A stretch of 64,000 nucleotides of DNA from Haemophilus sp. C1 (GTDB taxonomy: Bacteria > Pseudomonadota > Gammaproteobacteria > Enterobacterales > Pasteurellaceae): the NCBI RefSeq assembly GCF_001276515.1, contig NZ_LDVZ01000005.1, positions 42,097 through 106,096 of the forward strand. The letters run 5' to 3'. How positions within the stretch are numbered: the stretch's first letter is position 1; each line of letters opens with the position of its first letter. The translations under genes were made by a program, and so were the position numbers. Below are positions 1 through 8,634 of the stretch, piece by piece. The notes below the pieces were generated by a model that made no database searches, was not told the origin of the DNA, and saw nothing but the letters and a program-made list of their open reading frames with translations.

Positions 1-28
1 GTTCTGCCTGTGGCATTTTTTCATTCAT
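1..28 (-). CDS. 5' end of an unidentified gene running off the left edge
   Basis: An ATG on the minus strand at 26-28 has an AAGGA ribosome-binding site eight bases upstream and opens a frame reading MNEKMPQAE before the window ends. The fit of start and binding site is good, but nine codons do not allow a family to be recognised. It would be transcribed leftward, away from the prophage-like remnant. Confidence 0.4.
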
Positions 29-502
29 AAATATTTTCCTTATAAAAATTGGATTCCTAGGAATCTCAATACATCCCATTGGATAGGCAAAAAATAAAAG
101 ATTAGTGATAGATTGAATAGAAAGTTTGTTTGTGAAATTAGAATCCACAAAAAGAGGATAAAAAGTAACCATTTCAACCAGGGCCCACGGAAATTTTCCA
201 CGGAAAATTCAACGTCACGGAAAATCCACTTCCTCCCCCGCCGAATTTACGTTAAAAATTGAAGAAATTACAGTTAATTTTCAGTCTTTAAAATTGCGTA
301 AAGCCTTTCTATATCTAGCTTTAGATGCTTATTTATTGAATTTTCTTAACTGTAAAAATTACACATTTTTTCAGTGTTTTTCAGTTAAGGAAAAAGTGAT
401 ATATTAAGAAGTGAAATGTAAATATCTGATTTATAATATTTTTTTAAATTTTCCGTGAAAGGATTAATAAGAAAAGTATTTCAGTTAAGGAAGCGTGAAA
501 AA
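29..502. other. Non-coding AT-rich region upstream of the Ogr-like gene, with short repeats
   Basis: No convincing gene is seen here. Three copies of CACGGAAA lie at 186-193, 199-206 and 216-223, and an inverted copy (TTTCCGTG) lies at 450-457. The 14-mer TTTCAGTTAAGGAA occurs at 379-392 and again at 479-492, exactly 100 bp apart; the second copy supplies the ribosome-binding site of the next gene. The arrangement would suit repressor or activator sites of a mobile element, but that is inference. Confidence 0.45.
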
Positions 503-748
503 ATGATTTTTTGTAAAATCTGTGGTTATAAGGCAGTGATTAATAGAAGCAAAAGAGAACATAAAGAATATACTAAGCTTTATTGCACCTGTAAAAATAA
601 GGATTGTGCACATAAATTCGTCATACACTTAACCTTTAGTCACACAACAAAGCCTAGTAAACTAGAAGAACAGAATTATTTTAAATATATCATTGCAAAT
701 CTGCCAGAAAATAAAAAACAAGAGCTTCGTTCAATGTTAAGTGCGTAA
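503..748 (+). CDS. Ogr/Delta-type zinc-finger late-gene activator (phage or satellite remnant)
   Basis: This 81-residue protein has the Ogr/Delta cysteine layout: CxxC at residues 4-7 and a CxCxxxxC cluster near residues 28-35, followed by the family's FVxHLTFSHTTKPS-like stretch. Ogr of phage P2 and Delta of satellite P4 activate P2-type late promoters by contacting RNA polymerase. The ATG at 503 is preferred because AGGAAG lies at proper distance; an in-frame GTG at 455 would add 16 residues but lacks a good site. Its last codons overlap, tail to tail, the end of the integrase gene by 12 bp. No other P2-like late genes are present, so it is probably an orphan. Confidence 0.7.
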   Translation: MIFCKICGYKAVINRSKREHKEYTKLYCTCKNKDCAHKFVIHLTFSHTTKPSKLEEQNYFKYIIANLPENKKQELRSMLSA

Positions 749-1940
749 CGCCTTTATTTTGCATTCCTCCACATAATCCCCCCACGTCTGCATAATATCT
801 TGTCTAGAACGCCATTTTTTCGATTTATCGTAAGCCGCGCGCACTTTCCCCCGATTTTCGTGAGATAAACATAACTCAATGGCTTCAGAAGAAAAGCGAT
901 CTAATTCATGCAAATAAGTGCTTGCTATACTGCGTAAACCGTGCGCAACTAACAACCCCTTAAATCCCATACGCTTTAAAGCAACATTTGCCGCACCGCT
1001 ATTCATCGGGCGATTATAAGGTGCAATGCGTGAACAAAACACATATTTACGATTGCCATTATAACGGCGCATTTGCTCTAATATATTCAAAGCCTGTCGA
1101 GAAAGTGGAACACTATGGGAACGTTTACCGCCTTTTATTCGTTCAGCGGGAATATGTAGAGCTTTCTCATCCCAATCAATATCTGCCCATTCAATACTAA
1201 CCGCCTCAGAACTGCGTAAAATGCTTAATAATTGCCATTCGATTAAAAGTGCGGTTGGTTTTTCTAAATTTGCCCCTTGCATCACTTCAAACAAGCGGGG
1301 TAATTCTTCTGGTGCAAGTGTCGGATGATTTTTAGTTTCAATGTAAGTAAATTCATCATGAATTTTTCTAAATGGATTTTTAACAATTAAATCTTCATCC
1401 TCTGCCATTCTAAAAATCTGATTTATTGCAATGTTTATCTTATAAAGCGTATTTGAATTTTTAAGCGGAGACAATACAGGTTCAAGAGTCTTATAATTAG
1501 CTTGATCAATGAGTAAATCTGCTATTTTCGGGAATAAATGCAATTCTACGCGGCGGAAAGCATCATTGACGGTTTCAGGCTTAAGTTTTCCCAATTTTAA
1601 ACGCTTATCACGCCATCTAATCGCCATTTCCGCAAAGGTTATTTTCTTTTCTTCTATATTAGAAGAGTTTCGATATTCTAGCGGGTCAATGTTACGTAAA
1701 ATCAGTCCACAGATATTCTGTAGCTATTTCCCTGGCGTATGCAAGAGATAGATCAGGAAATGCACCAAGACTAATTTTTCTGTGCTTCTTATGCCATTTA
1801 TAGGCAAAGTACCAAATTTTAGTGCCATTAGGTTTTATTCTTATATAAAGCCCGTTTCCATCAGATTTAATGTATTCTTTGGAAATCGGTTTAAGGTTTT
1901 GTAAAGTGGTATTTGTCAGTGGTTTAACAATCTTGCTCAT
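737..1940 (-). pseudogene. int: P4-type tyrosine integrase, frameshifted
   Basis: Two frames on the minus strand together make a P4-family site-specific recombinase. 1940-1692 encodes the arm-type DNA-binding N-terminus (DUF4102-like, ending ...AREIATEY). 1627-737 encodes the core and catalytic domains, with Arg in LLSILRSSEAVSIEW, HGLRSIASTYLHE (His and Arg) and the LSHE region followed by the YD-S/K tail. Reading shifts by one base near 1735: the expected text (...EY.GLILRNIDPLEYRNSSNIEEKKITFAEMAIRW) continues in the second frame. A single extra base explains the break, so the enzyme is probably inactive unless this is a sequencing error. Intact length would be about 400 residues, normal for the family. 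Confidence 0.8.
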
Positions 1941-1972
1941 AAGTCATCATCTCATAAAATAAAATGTATGAC

Positions 1973-2029
1973 TTTTTAGATCCCTCGAAAAAAGCCCTAA
2001 ACAGTGAGGGATCTAAACTGGGATCTAAA
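1973..2029. repeat. Direct and inverted GGGATCTAAA motifs upstream of the integrase
   Basis: GGGATCTAAA occurs at 2008-2017 and 2020-2029, with an inverted copy (TTTAGATCCC) ending at 1984. The pair at 1978-1986 and 2006-2014 forms a perfect 9-bp inverted repeat. The motifs lie directly upstream of the integrase start, a usual place for arm-type integrase sites or autoregulation. The role is inferred from position only. An uptake core (AAGTGCGGT) follows at 2030-2038. Confidence 0.45.
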
Positions 2030-2078
2030 AAGTGCGGTTATAAGCAATCAGAAATAAACAGTAGTAAATATTTGTGAA

Positions 2079-2113
2079 CGATAACTTATTGAAATATCAA
2101 TAGTTTGTTATCG
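2079..2113. repeat. Inverted repeat at the integrase/hsdM junction (candidate attachment core)
   Basis: CGATAAC at 2079-2085 pairs with GTTATCG at 2107-2113, and between them ATTGA/TCAAT form a second nested pair centred near 2094. The stop codon of the truncated hsdM lies inside the element. GAACG is repeated at 2077, 2119 and 2129. Position between integrase and a broken host gene suggests a recombination site, but no second copy is visible in the window. Confidence 0.35.
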
Positions 2114-3724
2114 AATATGAACGTTGGTGAACGTTAATGAATTGGTTCGTGGCGTGAGAAAGAACTCGTTGCTGGCAATCTCTTCTAACGTAGCGGATTT
2201 GCAGAAAGCGGCTTGGTCTTCATAGCCGTCAGAAGTTTGCCAAGCGTGGAGGGTGTCGGCAATTTTGGCGATGTCGTCAGCGGTAAAATCACGCAATACG
2301 CGGTCTTTCATATAGCCGATTTGGCGGGCATCGATAAATAACACTTCGCCTTGACGCTTTTTGTTGCGGTTTAAAAACCAAATACAGGCGGGGATTTGGG
2401 TATTGGTGAAGAGCTGGCCGGGTAGGGCAACCATACATTCCACCAAGTCGGCATTGATGATGGCTTTGCGGATTTCGCCTTCGTTGTTGGTTTGGCTGCT
2501 CATAGAGCCGTTGGCAAGCAATAATGCCATTTTGCCGTTGGGCGAGAGGTGGTAAATCATGTGTTGCAGCCAAGCGAAGTTGGCGTTGCCTTTGGGCGGT
2601 GTGCCATATGCCCAACGTGGATCATCGGCAAGGGATTCGCTCCACCAATCGCTGATATTGAATGGCGGGTTTGCCATAATGAAATCCATCTTTTTGTCGA
2701 TGTGTTGCGGTTGCGTGAAGCTGTCGGCGTTGTGTTTGCCGAAGTCGTAATCAATGCCACGAATCGCCATATTCATGGCGGCGAGCTTCCAGGTGGTGGG
2801 GTTGAATTCTTGCCCGTAGATGGAAACGTTATTGATGTTGCCTTGATGGGCGGAGATAAAGCGTTCGGTTTGCACGAAAAAGCCGCCGCTGCCCATGGCT
2901 GGGTCATACACTCGTCCTGAATAAGGTTCGAGCATTTCGACAATCAGGGAAACAATGGATTTTGGCGTGAAATATTGCCCGCCGCGTTTGCCTTCGGCTT
3001 GGGCAAAGCGACCTAGGAAGTATTCGTAAACATGACCGAGAATGTCTTTTGCGCCTAAATGTACGGGCTCGCCGTTGTAAGTCGGGCGGGTAAAGTTAGT
3101 ATCGGAGAAGAGGATAATCAGCCCGCGCAGGGTGTCTTCGTTTACCGCATAGCCACTGATGCGTTGGAGTACGCCTTTGAGTTTTTCGTTATCTTTTTCA
3201 ATTGCATCAAAAGCATCGTCAATCAAACGTGCCACGCCTGCGAATTTTCCACCCCAAGGCAATTCTGCCCCAGTGTTGAGAATAGAGACTTCTTGTAAGG
3301 CTTGCCAACGGGCTGAAGCTGGCACCCAAAATACGTTATCCGCGGTGTAATAATCACGGTTTTCTAGTTCTGCAGTTAAGGCTTCTTGATACTCTTCTTC
3401 AGTATCAAAAAAAGTGCGGTCAAGATAGAGTGGGTTTTCCGCATCGGAGAGTTCCGCCTGAATTTTTTCCTGTTGATGAGTGAAATTATCAGAAATGTAT
3501 TTTAAAAAGATAAGACCAAGAACGATATGTTTATAGTTAGCGGCATCAAGTTGTTGGCGGAGTTTATCCGCAGATGACCAGAGTTTTTCATCTAATTCAT
3601 TTAAAAATGCTTGTTGTAATGCGTGATTTTCATCGACAATCTTGGTCGTCTCGTCTCGTCTCGTCTCGCTTGCATAAATTATGCCCTCTGTAAAGTGATT
3701 TTTATCGGAAGTTTGAATATTCAA
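2108..3724 (-). pseudogene. hsdM: Type I restriction-modification methyltransferase subunit, 3'-truncated and phase-variable
   Basis: The frame encodes an N6-adenine methyltransferase: an HsdM helical N-domain (residues about 35-180), SAM-binding motif YDPAMGSGGFF (near 270) and catalytic NPPF (near 350). After EFFLTP the usual C-terminal region is replaced by about 15 unrelated residues, so the tail needed for HsdS contact is missing, and no hsdS or hsdR follows. A (GACGA)4 tract lies at 3646-3665. The best start, ATG at 3673-3675 with AGAGGG upstream, reads out of frame through four repeats to an early stop; only a TTG at 3724 without a ribosome site is in frame. GC content looks clearly higher than in the neighbours, pointing to transfer. 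It is probably non-functional here. Confidence 0.8.
3646..3665. repeat. Pentanucleotide (GACGA)4 phase-variation tract of hsdM
   Basis: Four tandem TCGTC units on the plus strand (GACGA on the coding strand), followed by a partial unit to 3668. Pentanucleotide tracts of this type are known to switch hsdM in H. influenzae. From the ATG at 3675 the methylase frame would be open with three or six units, not four. Confidence 0.85.
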
Positions 3725-4166
3725 ACAAATTATCAGGTGTCATTTTATCGAAAAACAGTATTAGGTTGAAAGGGATTTTTGGCAGTTTATTGTGTTATGG
3801 TATCGTCTTTTTGATTTTCCAATTTAACGATGACATTTTGCCTAGAGGGATAAATCACTCTGTGTTGGTAATAATCACATTTGTTTGACTTGAAAATGGA
3901 CAAAGTATGGAAAAAATAAATGTGTTTTTAAGTATTTTATCTCCCCATTTCAACATAATTAAATCCGTAGGACTGTTATAATAGTATGTGTTAAAAGGCT
4001 TGATATTTTGTTTCATTCATCTTGCAAGCAGGTTGTAAAGATAGTTTAATAGGAAATTCTTAGGTTTTATTCTAAAAAACATGACGAACTAGTTTACTAG
4101 TACAAAAAATAGGTGTAGATTACCTACATAATTAAAACACAACATTTGAAAGTTTGAGAGTGATAT
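3725..4166. other. Intergenic region between hsdM and aroG
   Basis: This 442-bp stretch separates divergent genes and contains no convincing ORF. It holds a TATAAT at about 3975-3980 and, close to aroG, a TrpR-type operator at 4085-4104. A gene start of hsdM origin, MTPDNLF, at about 3741 stops after 13 codons. Confidence 0.5.
4085..4104. promoter_or_regulatory. TrpR-type operator upstream of aroG
   Basis: CGAACTAGTTTACTAGTACA nearly matches the E. coli trp operator core (CGAACTAGTTAACTAGTAC). It lies 62 bp before the aroG start, and TTTACT inside it could serve as the -10 element, as in the E. coli trp promoter. This implies tryptophan-dependent repression; it is inferred from sequence only. 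Confidence 0.75.
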
Positions 4167-5255
4167 ATGGCTAAAGAGAAAATTGAAATTGTCGTGGCAA
4201 ACGACGATACGCGAATTGAAAAAGTCGATCAGGTGTTACCACCCATTGCCTTATTAGAAAAATACCCAGCTAGTGAACATGCTGCGACATTAGTGAAGCA
4301 AACTCGTCATGAGGCACATAATATTATTCATGGTAAAGATGATCGTTTATTAGTGATTATCGGTCCTTGTTCTATTCATGATCCGAAAGCTGCGATTGAG
4401 TATGCAAACCGTTTAAAACCATTACGTGAAAAATATAAAGATAGCCTTGAAATTATTATGCGTGTGTATTTTGAAAAACCACGTACAACTGTGGGCTGGA
4501 AAGGTTTAATTAACGATCCGTATTTAAATGATACTTATCGTTTAAATGATGGTTTACGCATTGCACGCAAATTACTTTCAGACATTAATGATCTTGGTGT
4601 GCCTGCAGCGGGTGAATTTTTAGATATGATCACCCCTCAATATATGGCAGATTTTATGAGTTGGGGCGCAATTGGGGCGCGTACAACCGAATCACAAGTT
4701 CATCGTGAGTTGGCTTCAGGATTATCTTGTGCGGTTGGGTTTAAAAATGCCACTAATGGCGGAGTAAAAGTTGCTTTAGATGCAATTGGTGCAGCAGAAT
4801 CCCCTCATTATTTCTTATCTGTAACTAAATTTGGTCATTCAGCTATTGTTTCTACAAAAGGGAATGAAGATTGCCATATTATTTTACGAGGTGGAGATAA
4901 AGGCCCTAACTATAGTGCTGAAGATGTAGAAAAAGTTTGTGCTGATATTGAAAAAACAGGGCGTATACCACACGTTATGGTTGATTTTAGCCATGCAAAC
5001 AGCAGTAAACAATATAAAAAGCAAATGGAGGTTTGCCAAGATGTGTGTCATCAAATTGCATCTGGTTCTAAACAAATCTTTGGCGTAATGGTGGAAAGCC
5101 ATTTAGTGGAAGGTCGTCAAGATTTAGTTGATGGCAAAGCACAGACTTATGGACAAAGTATTACGGATGCATGCATTGGATGGGAAGATTCTGAAAGATT
5201 ATTGCAACAACTTTCTGATGCAGTGATTGCGAGACGTAAAGTAACGAGTAATTAA
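4167..5255 (+). CDS. aroG: 3-deoxy-7-phosphoheptulonate (DAHP) synthase
   Basis: AroG condenses phosphoenolpyruvate with erythrose 4-phosphate, the first step of the shikimate pathway in the cytoplasm. The 362-residue protein has class I DAHP synthase signatures: VIIGPCSIHD (metal-binding Cys), MRVYFEKPRTTVGWKGLINDP, the GAIGARTTESQVHRELASGLSCAVGFKN core, and VDFSHANSSK near the C-terminus. It is closest in pattern to the E. coli AroG/AroF/AroH group and about 12 residues longer at the N-terminus. The TrpR-like operator upstream is more reminiscent of E. coli aroH control; which amino acid inhibits the enzyme cannot be told here. It is monocistronic, ending at an uptake-sequence terminator. 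Confidence 0.95.
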   Translation: MAKEKIEIVVANDDTRIEKVDQVLPPIALLEKYPASEHAATLVKQTRHEAHNIIHGKDDRLLVIIGPCSIHDPKAAIEYANRLKPLREKYKDSLEIIMRVYFEKPRTTVGWKGLINDPYLNDTYRLNDGLRIARKLLSDINDLGVPAAGEFLDMITPQYMADFMSWGAIGARTTESQVHRELASGLSCAVGFKNATNGGVKVALDAIGAAESPHYFLSVTKFGHSAIVSTKGNEDCHIILRGGDKGPNYSAEDVEKVCADIEKTGRIPHVMVDFSHANSSKQYKKQMEVCQDVCHQIASGSKQIFGVMVESHLVEGRQDLVDGKAQTYGQSITDACIGWEDSERLLQQLSDAVIARRKVTSN

Positions 5256-5282
5256 TTGAAATATAATCTAGATACTAGATAG

Positions 5283-5313
5283 AAGTGCGGTTGATTTTCA
5301 CCGCACTTTTTTA
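5283..5313. terminator. Uptake-sequence dyad terminator after aroG
   Basis: Inverted uptake cores, AAGTGCGGT at 5283-5291 and ACCGCACTT at 5300-5308, form a stem followed by a T-run. It serves aroG and, in the opposite direction, the convergent UmuD-like gene. Confidence 0.85.
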
Positions 5314-5333
5314 TTTGCCTTTAACTATTCCAA

Positions 5334-5774
5334 CTAAGCTGCCCATTTCATTTTATCGCGACGTTTCATTTGATGGATAGTGTTAGTTACTGTGCCGACA
5401 ATAGGTAAATTCGACCAATCTTTTGTGTTTATATTTGGTGTTGTGGAATCCAATGCCATGAAAAGGTAATTGCCGTTATGAGCCATAAATTCATAGACAT
5501 GAAATTCGTTATTTTCTTCAAGTACAACAAGATCACCTGAATAAAGATCGTCATTTTTTTCGACGACTAGCATATCTCCACTTTCAATTCCCCAAGCTAA
5601 CATATTTGGATTGGTTACATGAATAAAACAGGTCTGCTTTGGACGTTTGATACAATAAAGATTTAAGTCTAGTTTTTTGTTGAATTTAAGGCTGTCATCC
5701 ATATCACTGAAAAAAGGCAGTGGATTATAAGAAAAATCCATTTCATATTGTGCAGTCAAAGTTTGGTTGTTCAT
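5334..5774 (-). CDS. UmuD/ImpA-like S24-family protein lacking catalytic residues
   Basis: The 146-residue protein aligns with UmuD along its length: PLPFFSD and LDLN near the N-terminus, then CFIHVTNPNMLAWGIESGDMLVVEK, SGDLVVLEENNEFHVYEF, and a C-terminal IVGTVTNTIHQMK. In UmuD the nucleophile lies in GDSM and the general base in EFTVKK; here these read NPNM and EFHVYE, so the Ser is Asn and the Lys is Tyr. The Cys-Gly or Ala-Gly cleavage site is not evident either. It should be unable to self-cleave. A LexA-type box lies upstream, so it is probably SOS-induced. No umuC neighbour is present. Function is unknown; an accessory or inhibitor role in translesion synthesis is speculation. Confidence 0.8.
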   Translation of the reverse strand: MNNQTLTAQYEMDFSYNPLPFFSDMDDSLKFNKKLDLNLYCIKRPKQTCFIHVTNPNMLAWGIESGDMLVVEKNDDLYSGDLVVLEENNEFHVYEFMAHNGNYLFMALDSTTPNINTKDWSNLPIVGTVTNTIHQMKRRDKMKWAA

Positions 5775-5842
5775 TCTCTTATCTCCTGTTAAATAATATG
5801 GATAAATAACCTTTCACCTTGTTTTTTTGTACAGTTAAAGTT

Positions 5843-5862
5843 TACTGGTATTTCATACAGGG
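5843..5862. promoter_or_regulatory. LexA-type SOS box upstream of the UmuD-like gene
   Basis: TACTGGTATTTCATACAGGG has the CTG-N10-CAG spacing of gamma-proteobacterial LexA boxes, with TA before CTG. It lies about 70 bp upstream of the UmuD-like start. The divergent sstT gene begins 200 bp away. Confidence 0.65.
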
Positions 5863-6060
5863 TGTCAATAGGTTAAATAAAAAATTTTTTTATAAGTGTG
5901 TTTTTAGAAAATATCTAATAAATTTAGAAAAAAGTTCACTTATTGGATAAAAAATAACAAAAAACATTTTCTTTCGATAAGAATTTACGCTATCTTTAAT
6001 TCCCTTGTAGGTGGATTGGTAACAATCTGAAGTTAAATTTACTAAAAGAAAGATAAAAGT

Positions 6061-7305
6061 ATGAACACATCTCGTTTATTTCGTCTGTTATTCCAGGGCA
6101 ATTTAGTAAAAAGAATTGCAACTGGTTTAGTTCTAGGGATCATTATTGCGCTTGTTGGACCTGCACTCGAAGGTGCTTTAGGTTTTAATATTGCGGAAAA
6201 AGTAGGCGTTTTAGGTACCATCTTTGTTAAAGCATTGCGTGCTGTTGCGCCAATTTTGATTTTCTTCCTTGTTATGGCTGCGCTTGCAAATCGTAAGATT
6301 GGTACGAAAAGCAATATGAAAGAAATTATTGTGCTTTACCTTTTAGGTACATTCTTAGCTGCATTTGTTGCTGTTATTGCTGGTTTCGTATTCCCAACAG
6401 AAGTGGTTCTTGCAACCAAAGAAGATGCAAGTTCAGCGCCGCAAGCTGTTGGCCAAGTTTTATTTACCCTTATCTTAAACGTGGTAGATAATCCATTAAA
6501 TGCGATTTTCAAAGCAAACTTTATTGGTGTATTAGCATGGTCTATCGGTTTAGGTTTGGCGTTACGTCATGCATCTGATGCAACTAAGAACGTATTATCT
6601 GATTTCGCAGAAGGTGTATCAAAAATTGTTCACGTGATTATTTCTTTTGCGCCATTTGGTGTATTCGGTTTAGTGGCTGAAACCTTATCTGATAAAGGAT
6701 TAGTCGCATTAGGCGGTTATGTGCAATTACTTGCAGTATTAATCGGTACGATGTTATTTACTGCTTTTGTTGTAAACCCTATTTTGGTTTACTGGAAAAT
6801 CCGTCGTAATCCTTATCCATTAGTGTGGACTTGTGTACGAGAAAGTGGTGTAACTGCATTCTTCACACGTAGTTCTGCGGCAAATATCCCCGTGAACATC
6901 GAATTAGCAAAACGTTTAAACCTTGATGAAGAAACTTATTCTGTTTCGATTCCATTGGGTGCGAACATTAATATGGCGGGTGCAGCGATTACAATTACTA
7001 TCTTAACTTTAGCTGCAGTTCATACACTTGGCTTAGAAGTTTCTTTCGTTAGTGCGCTTTTATTAAGTATTGTTGCCGCGCTTTGTGCTTGTGGTGCATC
7101 TGGCGTAGCGGGCGGTTCATTATTATTAATCCCATTAGCATGTAGCTTGTTTGGTATTTCTGATGATGTAGCAGCACAAATGATCGGTGTTGGTTTCATT
7201 ATTGGTATTTTACAAGACTCAACTGAAACGGCATTAAACTCATCAACTGACGTATTATTTACTGCGGCAGTATGTATGGAAGAAGAACGTAAAAACGCAG
7301 CATAA
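6061..7305 (+). CDS. sstT: Sodium/serine-threonine symporter
   Basis: SstT imports serine and threonine with Na+ across the inner membrane. The 414-residue protein has about eight hydrophobic segments and belongs to the dicarboxylate/amino acid:cation symporter family. The family core is seen at about residues 278-320 ([16 protein letters not shown], then [19 protein letters not shown]), with the second re-entrant signature near [15 protein letters not shown]. Length matches E. coli SstT (414). The start ATG has AAAGA upstream. It stands alone, closed by a strong terminator. Confidence 0.95.
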   Translation: MNTSRLFRLLFQGNLVKRIATGLVLGIIIALVGPALEGALGFNIAEKVGVLGTIFVKALRAVAPILIFFLVMAALANRKIGTKSNMKEIIVLYLLGTFLAAFVAVIAGFVFPTEVVLATKEDASSAPQAVGQVLFTLILNVVDNPLNAIFKANFIGVLAWSIGLGLALRHASDATKNVLSDFAEGVSKIVHVIISFAPFGVFGLVAETLSDKGLVALGGYVQLLAVLIGTMLFTAFVVNPILVYWKIRRNPYPLVWTCVRESGVTAFFTRSSAANIPVNIELAKRLNLDEETYSVSIPLGANINMAGAAITITILTLAAVHTLGLEVSFVSALLLSIVAALCACGASGVAGGSLLLIPLACSLFGISDDVAAQMIGVGFIIGILQDSTETALNSSTDVLFTAAVCMEEERKNAA

Positions 7306-7323
7306 TGATGATGCAAATAAGAG

Positions 7324-7347
7324 AGCGGGCTATGCCCGCTTTTTTTA
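7324..7347 (+). terminator. Rho-independent terminator of sstT
   Basis: AGCGGGC and GCCCGCT pair around a TAT loop and are followed by seven Ts. Confidence 0.9.
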
Positions 7348-7425
7348 TGTGATTTTATATGCAAAGTGCGGTCTATTTTGATAGACTTCTGCCACGTTTT
7401 ATTTCCCTATAAATAGGTAAGAAAA

Positions 7426-8034
7426 ATGAACCACTTAATTATTTTTGCTCATCCTAATTCAGCGCGTAGTTTTGGACGATCGATTGCCAATCGTATTGAG
7501 CAAATTAGTCAAGAACATGGTGTAAATGTATTTTTTCGTGATCTTTATGAAATGAATTTTAATCCAATTTTATCTCATGAAGAATTGCAGAATGCTAACA
7601 AAGGTATTATTCCAGAAGATATTCAGCAAGAGCATGATTTTATTCTTCAAGCAGATTTAATTACGTTGGTTTATCCCCTTTGGTGGATGGGATTTCCGTC
7701 AATTTTGAAAGGCTATTTAGATCGCGTATTAAGTCACGGCTTTGCCTATAAAACAGAAAACGGCGAATCAGTGGGATTGCTCAAAAATAAGCAAATGCAG
7801 CAATTTATTACTATTGGCAGTAATGTTGATAAATATAAAGAATTTGGTGTGGATAAATCTCTCAATCATTGTTTAATTAATGGATTGTTTAATTACTGTG
7901 GCATTGAAAATGTTGAGTTTGAATTATTTGGAGATATTCATTTAATTGATGATAAGGCTCGTAAAGCGATGATTGACCTTGCTGCTCAAAAAACTCAAGC
8001 AAAATTGATCGCACTTTTAAAGGAAAAAGCGTAA
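7426..8034 (+). CDS. Flavodoxin-fold NAD(P)H oxidoreductase
   Basis: This 202-residue protein belongs to the flavodoxin_2 (DT-diaphorase/KefF/MdaB-like) group. The N-terminal LIIFAHPNSARSFGRSI binds the FMN phosphate, and YPLWWMGFPSILKGYLDRVLSHGFAY is the family's central signature. It should be a cytoplasmic two-electron quinone or nitro-compound reductase using FMN and NAD(P)H; the substrate cannot be inferred. The stop codon overlaps the start of the TorD-family gene (TAATG), so the two are translationally coupled. Confidence 0.85.
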   Translation: MNHLIIFAHPNSARSFGRSIANRIEQISQEHGVNVFFRDLYEMNFNPILSHEELQNANKGIIPEDIQQEHDFILQADLITLVYPLWWMGFPSILKGYLDRVLSHGFAYKTENGESVGLLKNKQMQQFITIGSNVDKYKEFGVDKSLNHCLINGLFNYCGIENVEFELFGDIHLIDDKARKAMIDLAAQKTQAKLIALLKEKA

Positions 8035-8588
8035 TGTCTGAAAAACAAATTAATAATTTTTCATTAATTAGTCGATTATTCGGTAATCTTTTTTATCGTT
8101 CTCCTACCGATGAAGTTCTTTCAGGCGCGTTTACTTGGTTACAACAAAAAGGTTTGAGTCAAGTTTGGGCGTTAGATACTGATAAAGAAAGTGAATTAGC
8201 GCTGAATAGCTTACAAGCTAAAATTGATCTCGATTTATTGAACCAAGAGTATCAAAAATTGTTTGGTACAAATGGCAAAGTAGTGACCGCTATTTCAGCT
8301 TACGAGATTGATGTTGAAGAATTTATGAATTTTCGCCTTGTACGCAATATGCCAGAGGTGGAAAGTGCGGATCATTTTGCTTTGTTATTGCTTACAGCCT
8401 CTTGGCTTGAAGATAATTCTGATTCTTTAGTGGCTCAGCAAGAATTTTTTGAAACCTTTTTATTGCCTTGTGCAGCGAAGTTTTTAACTCAAGTAGTAAA
8501 TCAAGCAACTTTGCCTTTTTATCGTGCATTAGCCAGCCTTACACGAGAAATATTGGCAGCGATGGCGGATGAATTGGAAGAAGAGTAG
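8034..8588 (+). CDS. TorD/DmsD-family redox-enzyme maturation chaperone
   Basis: The 184-residue, mainly helical protein fits the TorD/NarJ-type chaperones that bind twin-arginine signal peptides and help insert the molybdenum cofactor. Visible marks are LDLLNQEYQKLFG and the acidic, Asp/Glu-rich second half with HFALLLLTASWL. It is coupled to the preceding oxidoreductase. No molybdoenzyme with a Tat signal is adjacent, so its client is unknown; FdhF elsewhere in the window has no Tat leader and is not an obvious client. Confidence 0.75.
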   Translation: MSEKQINNFSLISRLFGNLFYRSPTDEVLSGAFTWLQQKGLSQVWALDTDKESELALNSLQAKIDLDLLNQEYQKLFGTNGKVVTAISAYEIDVEEFMNFRLVRNMPEVESADHFALLLLTASWLEDNSDSLVAQQEFFETFLLPCAAKFLTQVVNQATLPFYRALASLTREILAAMADELEEE

Positions 8589-8634
8589 GCAATATTTTGC
8601 TTTCCTCTAAGTCTTGAGGAAAGCAAGAAATATT

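Noticed and set aside
2549-2920. Overlapping open frames on both strands of hsdM
   Set aside because: They follow from the higher GC content of hsdM; the HsdM frame carries all the family motifs.
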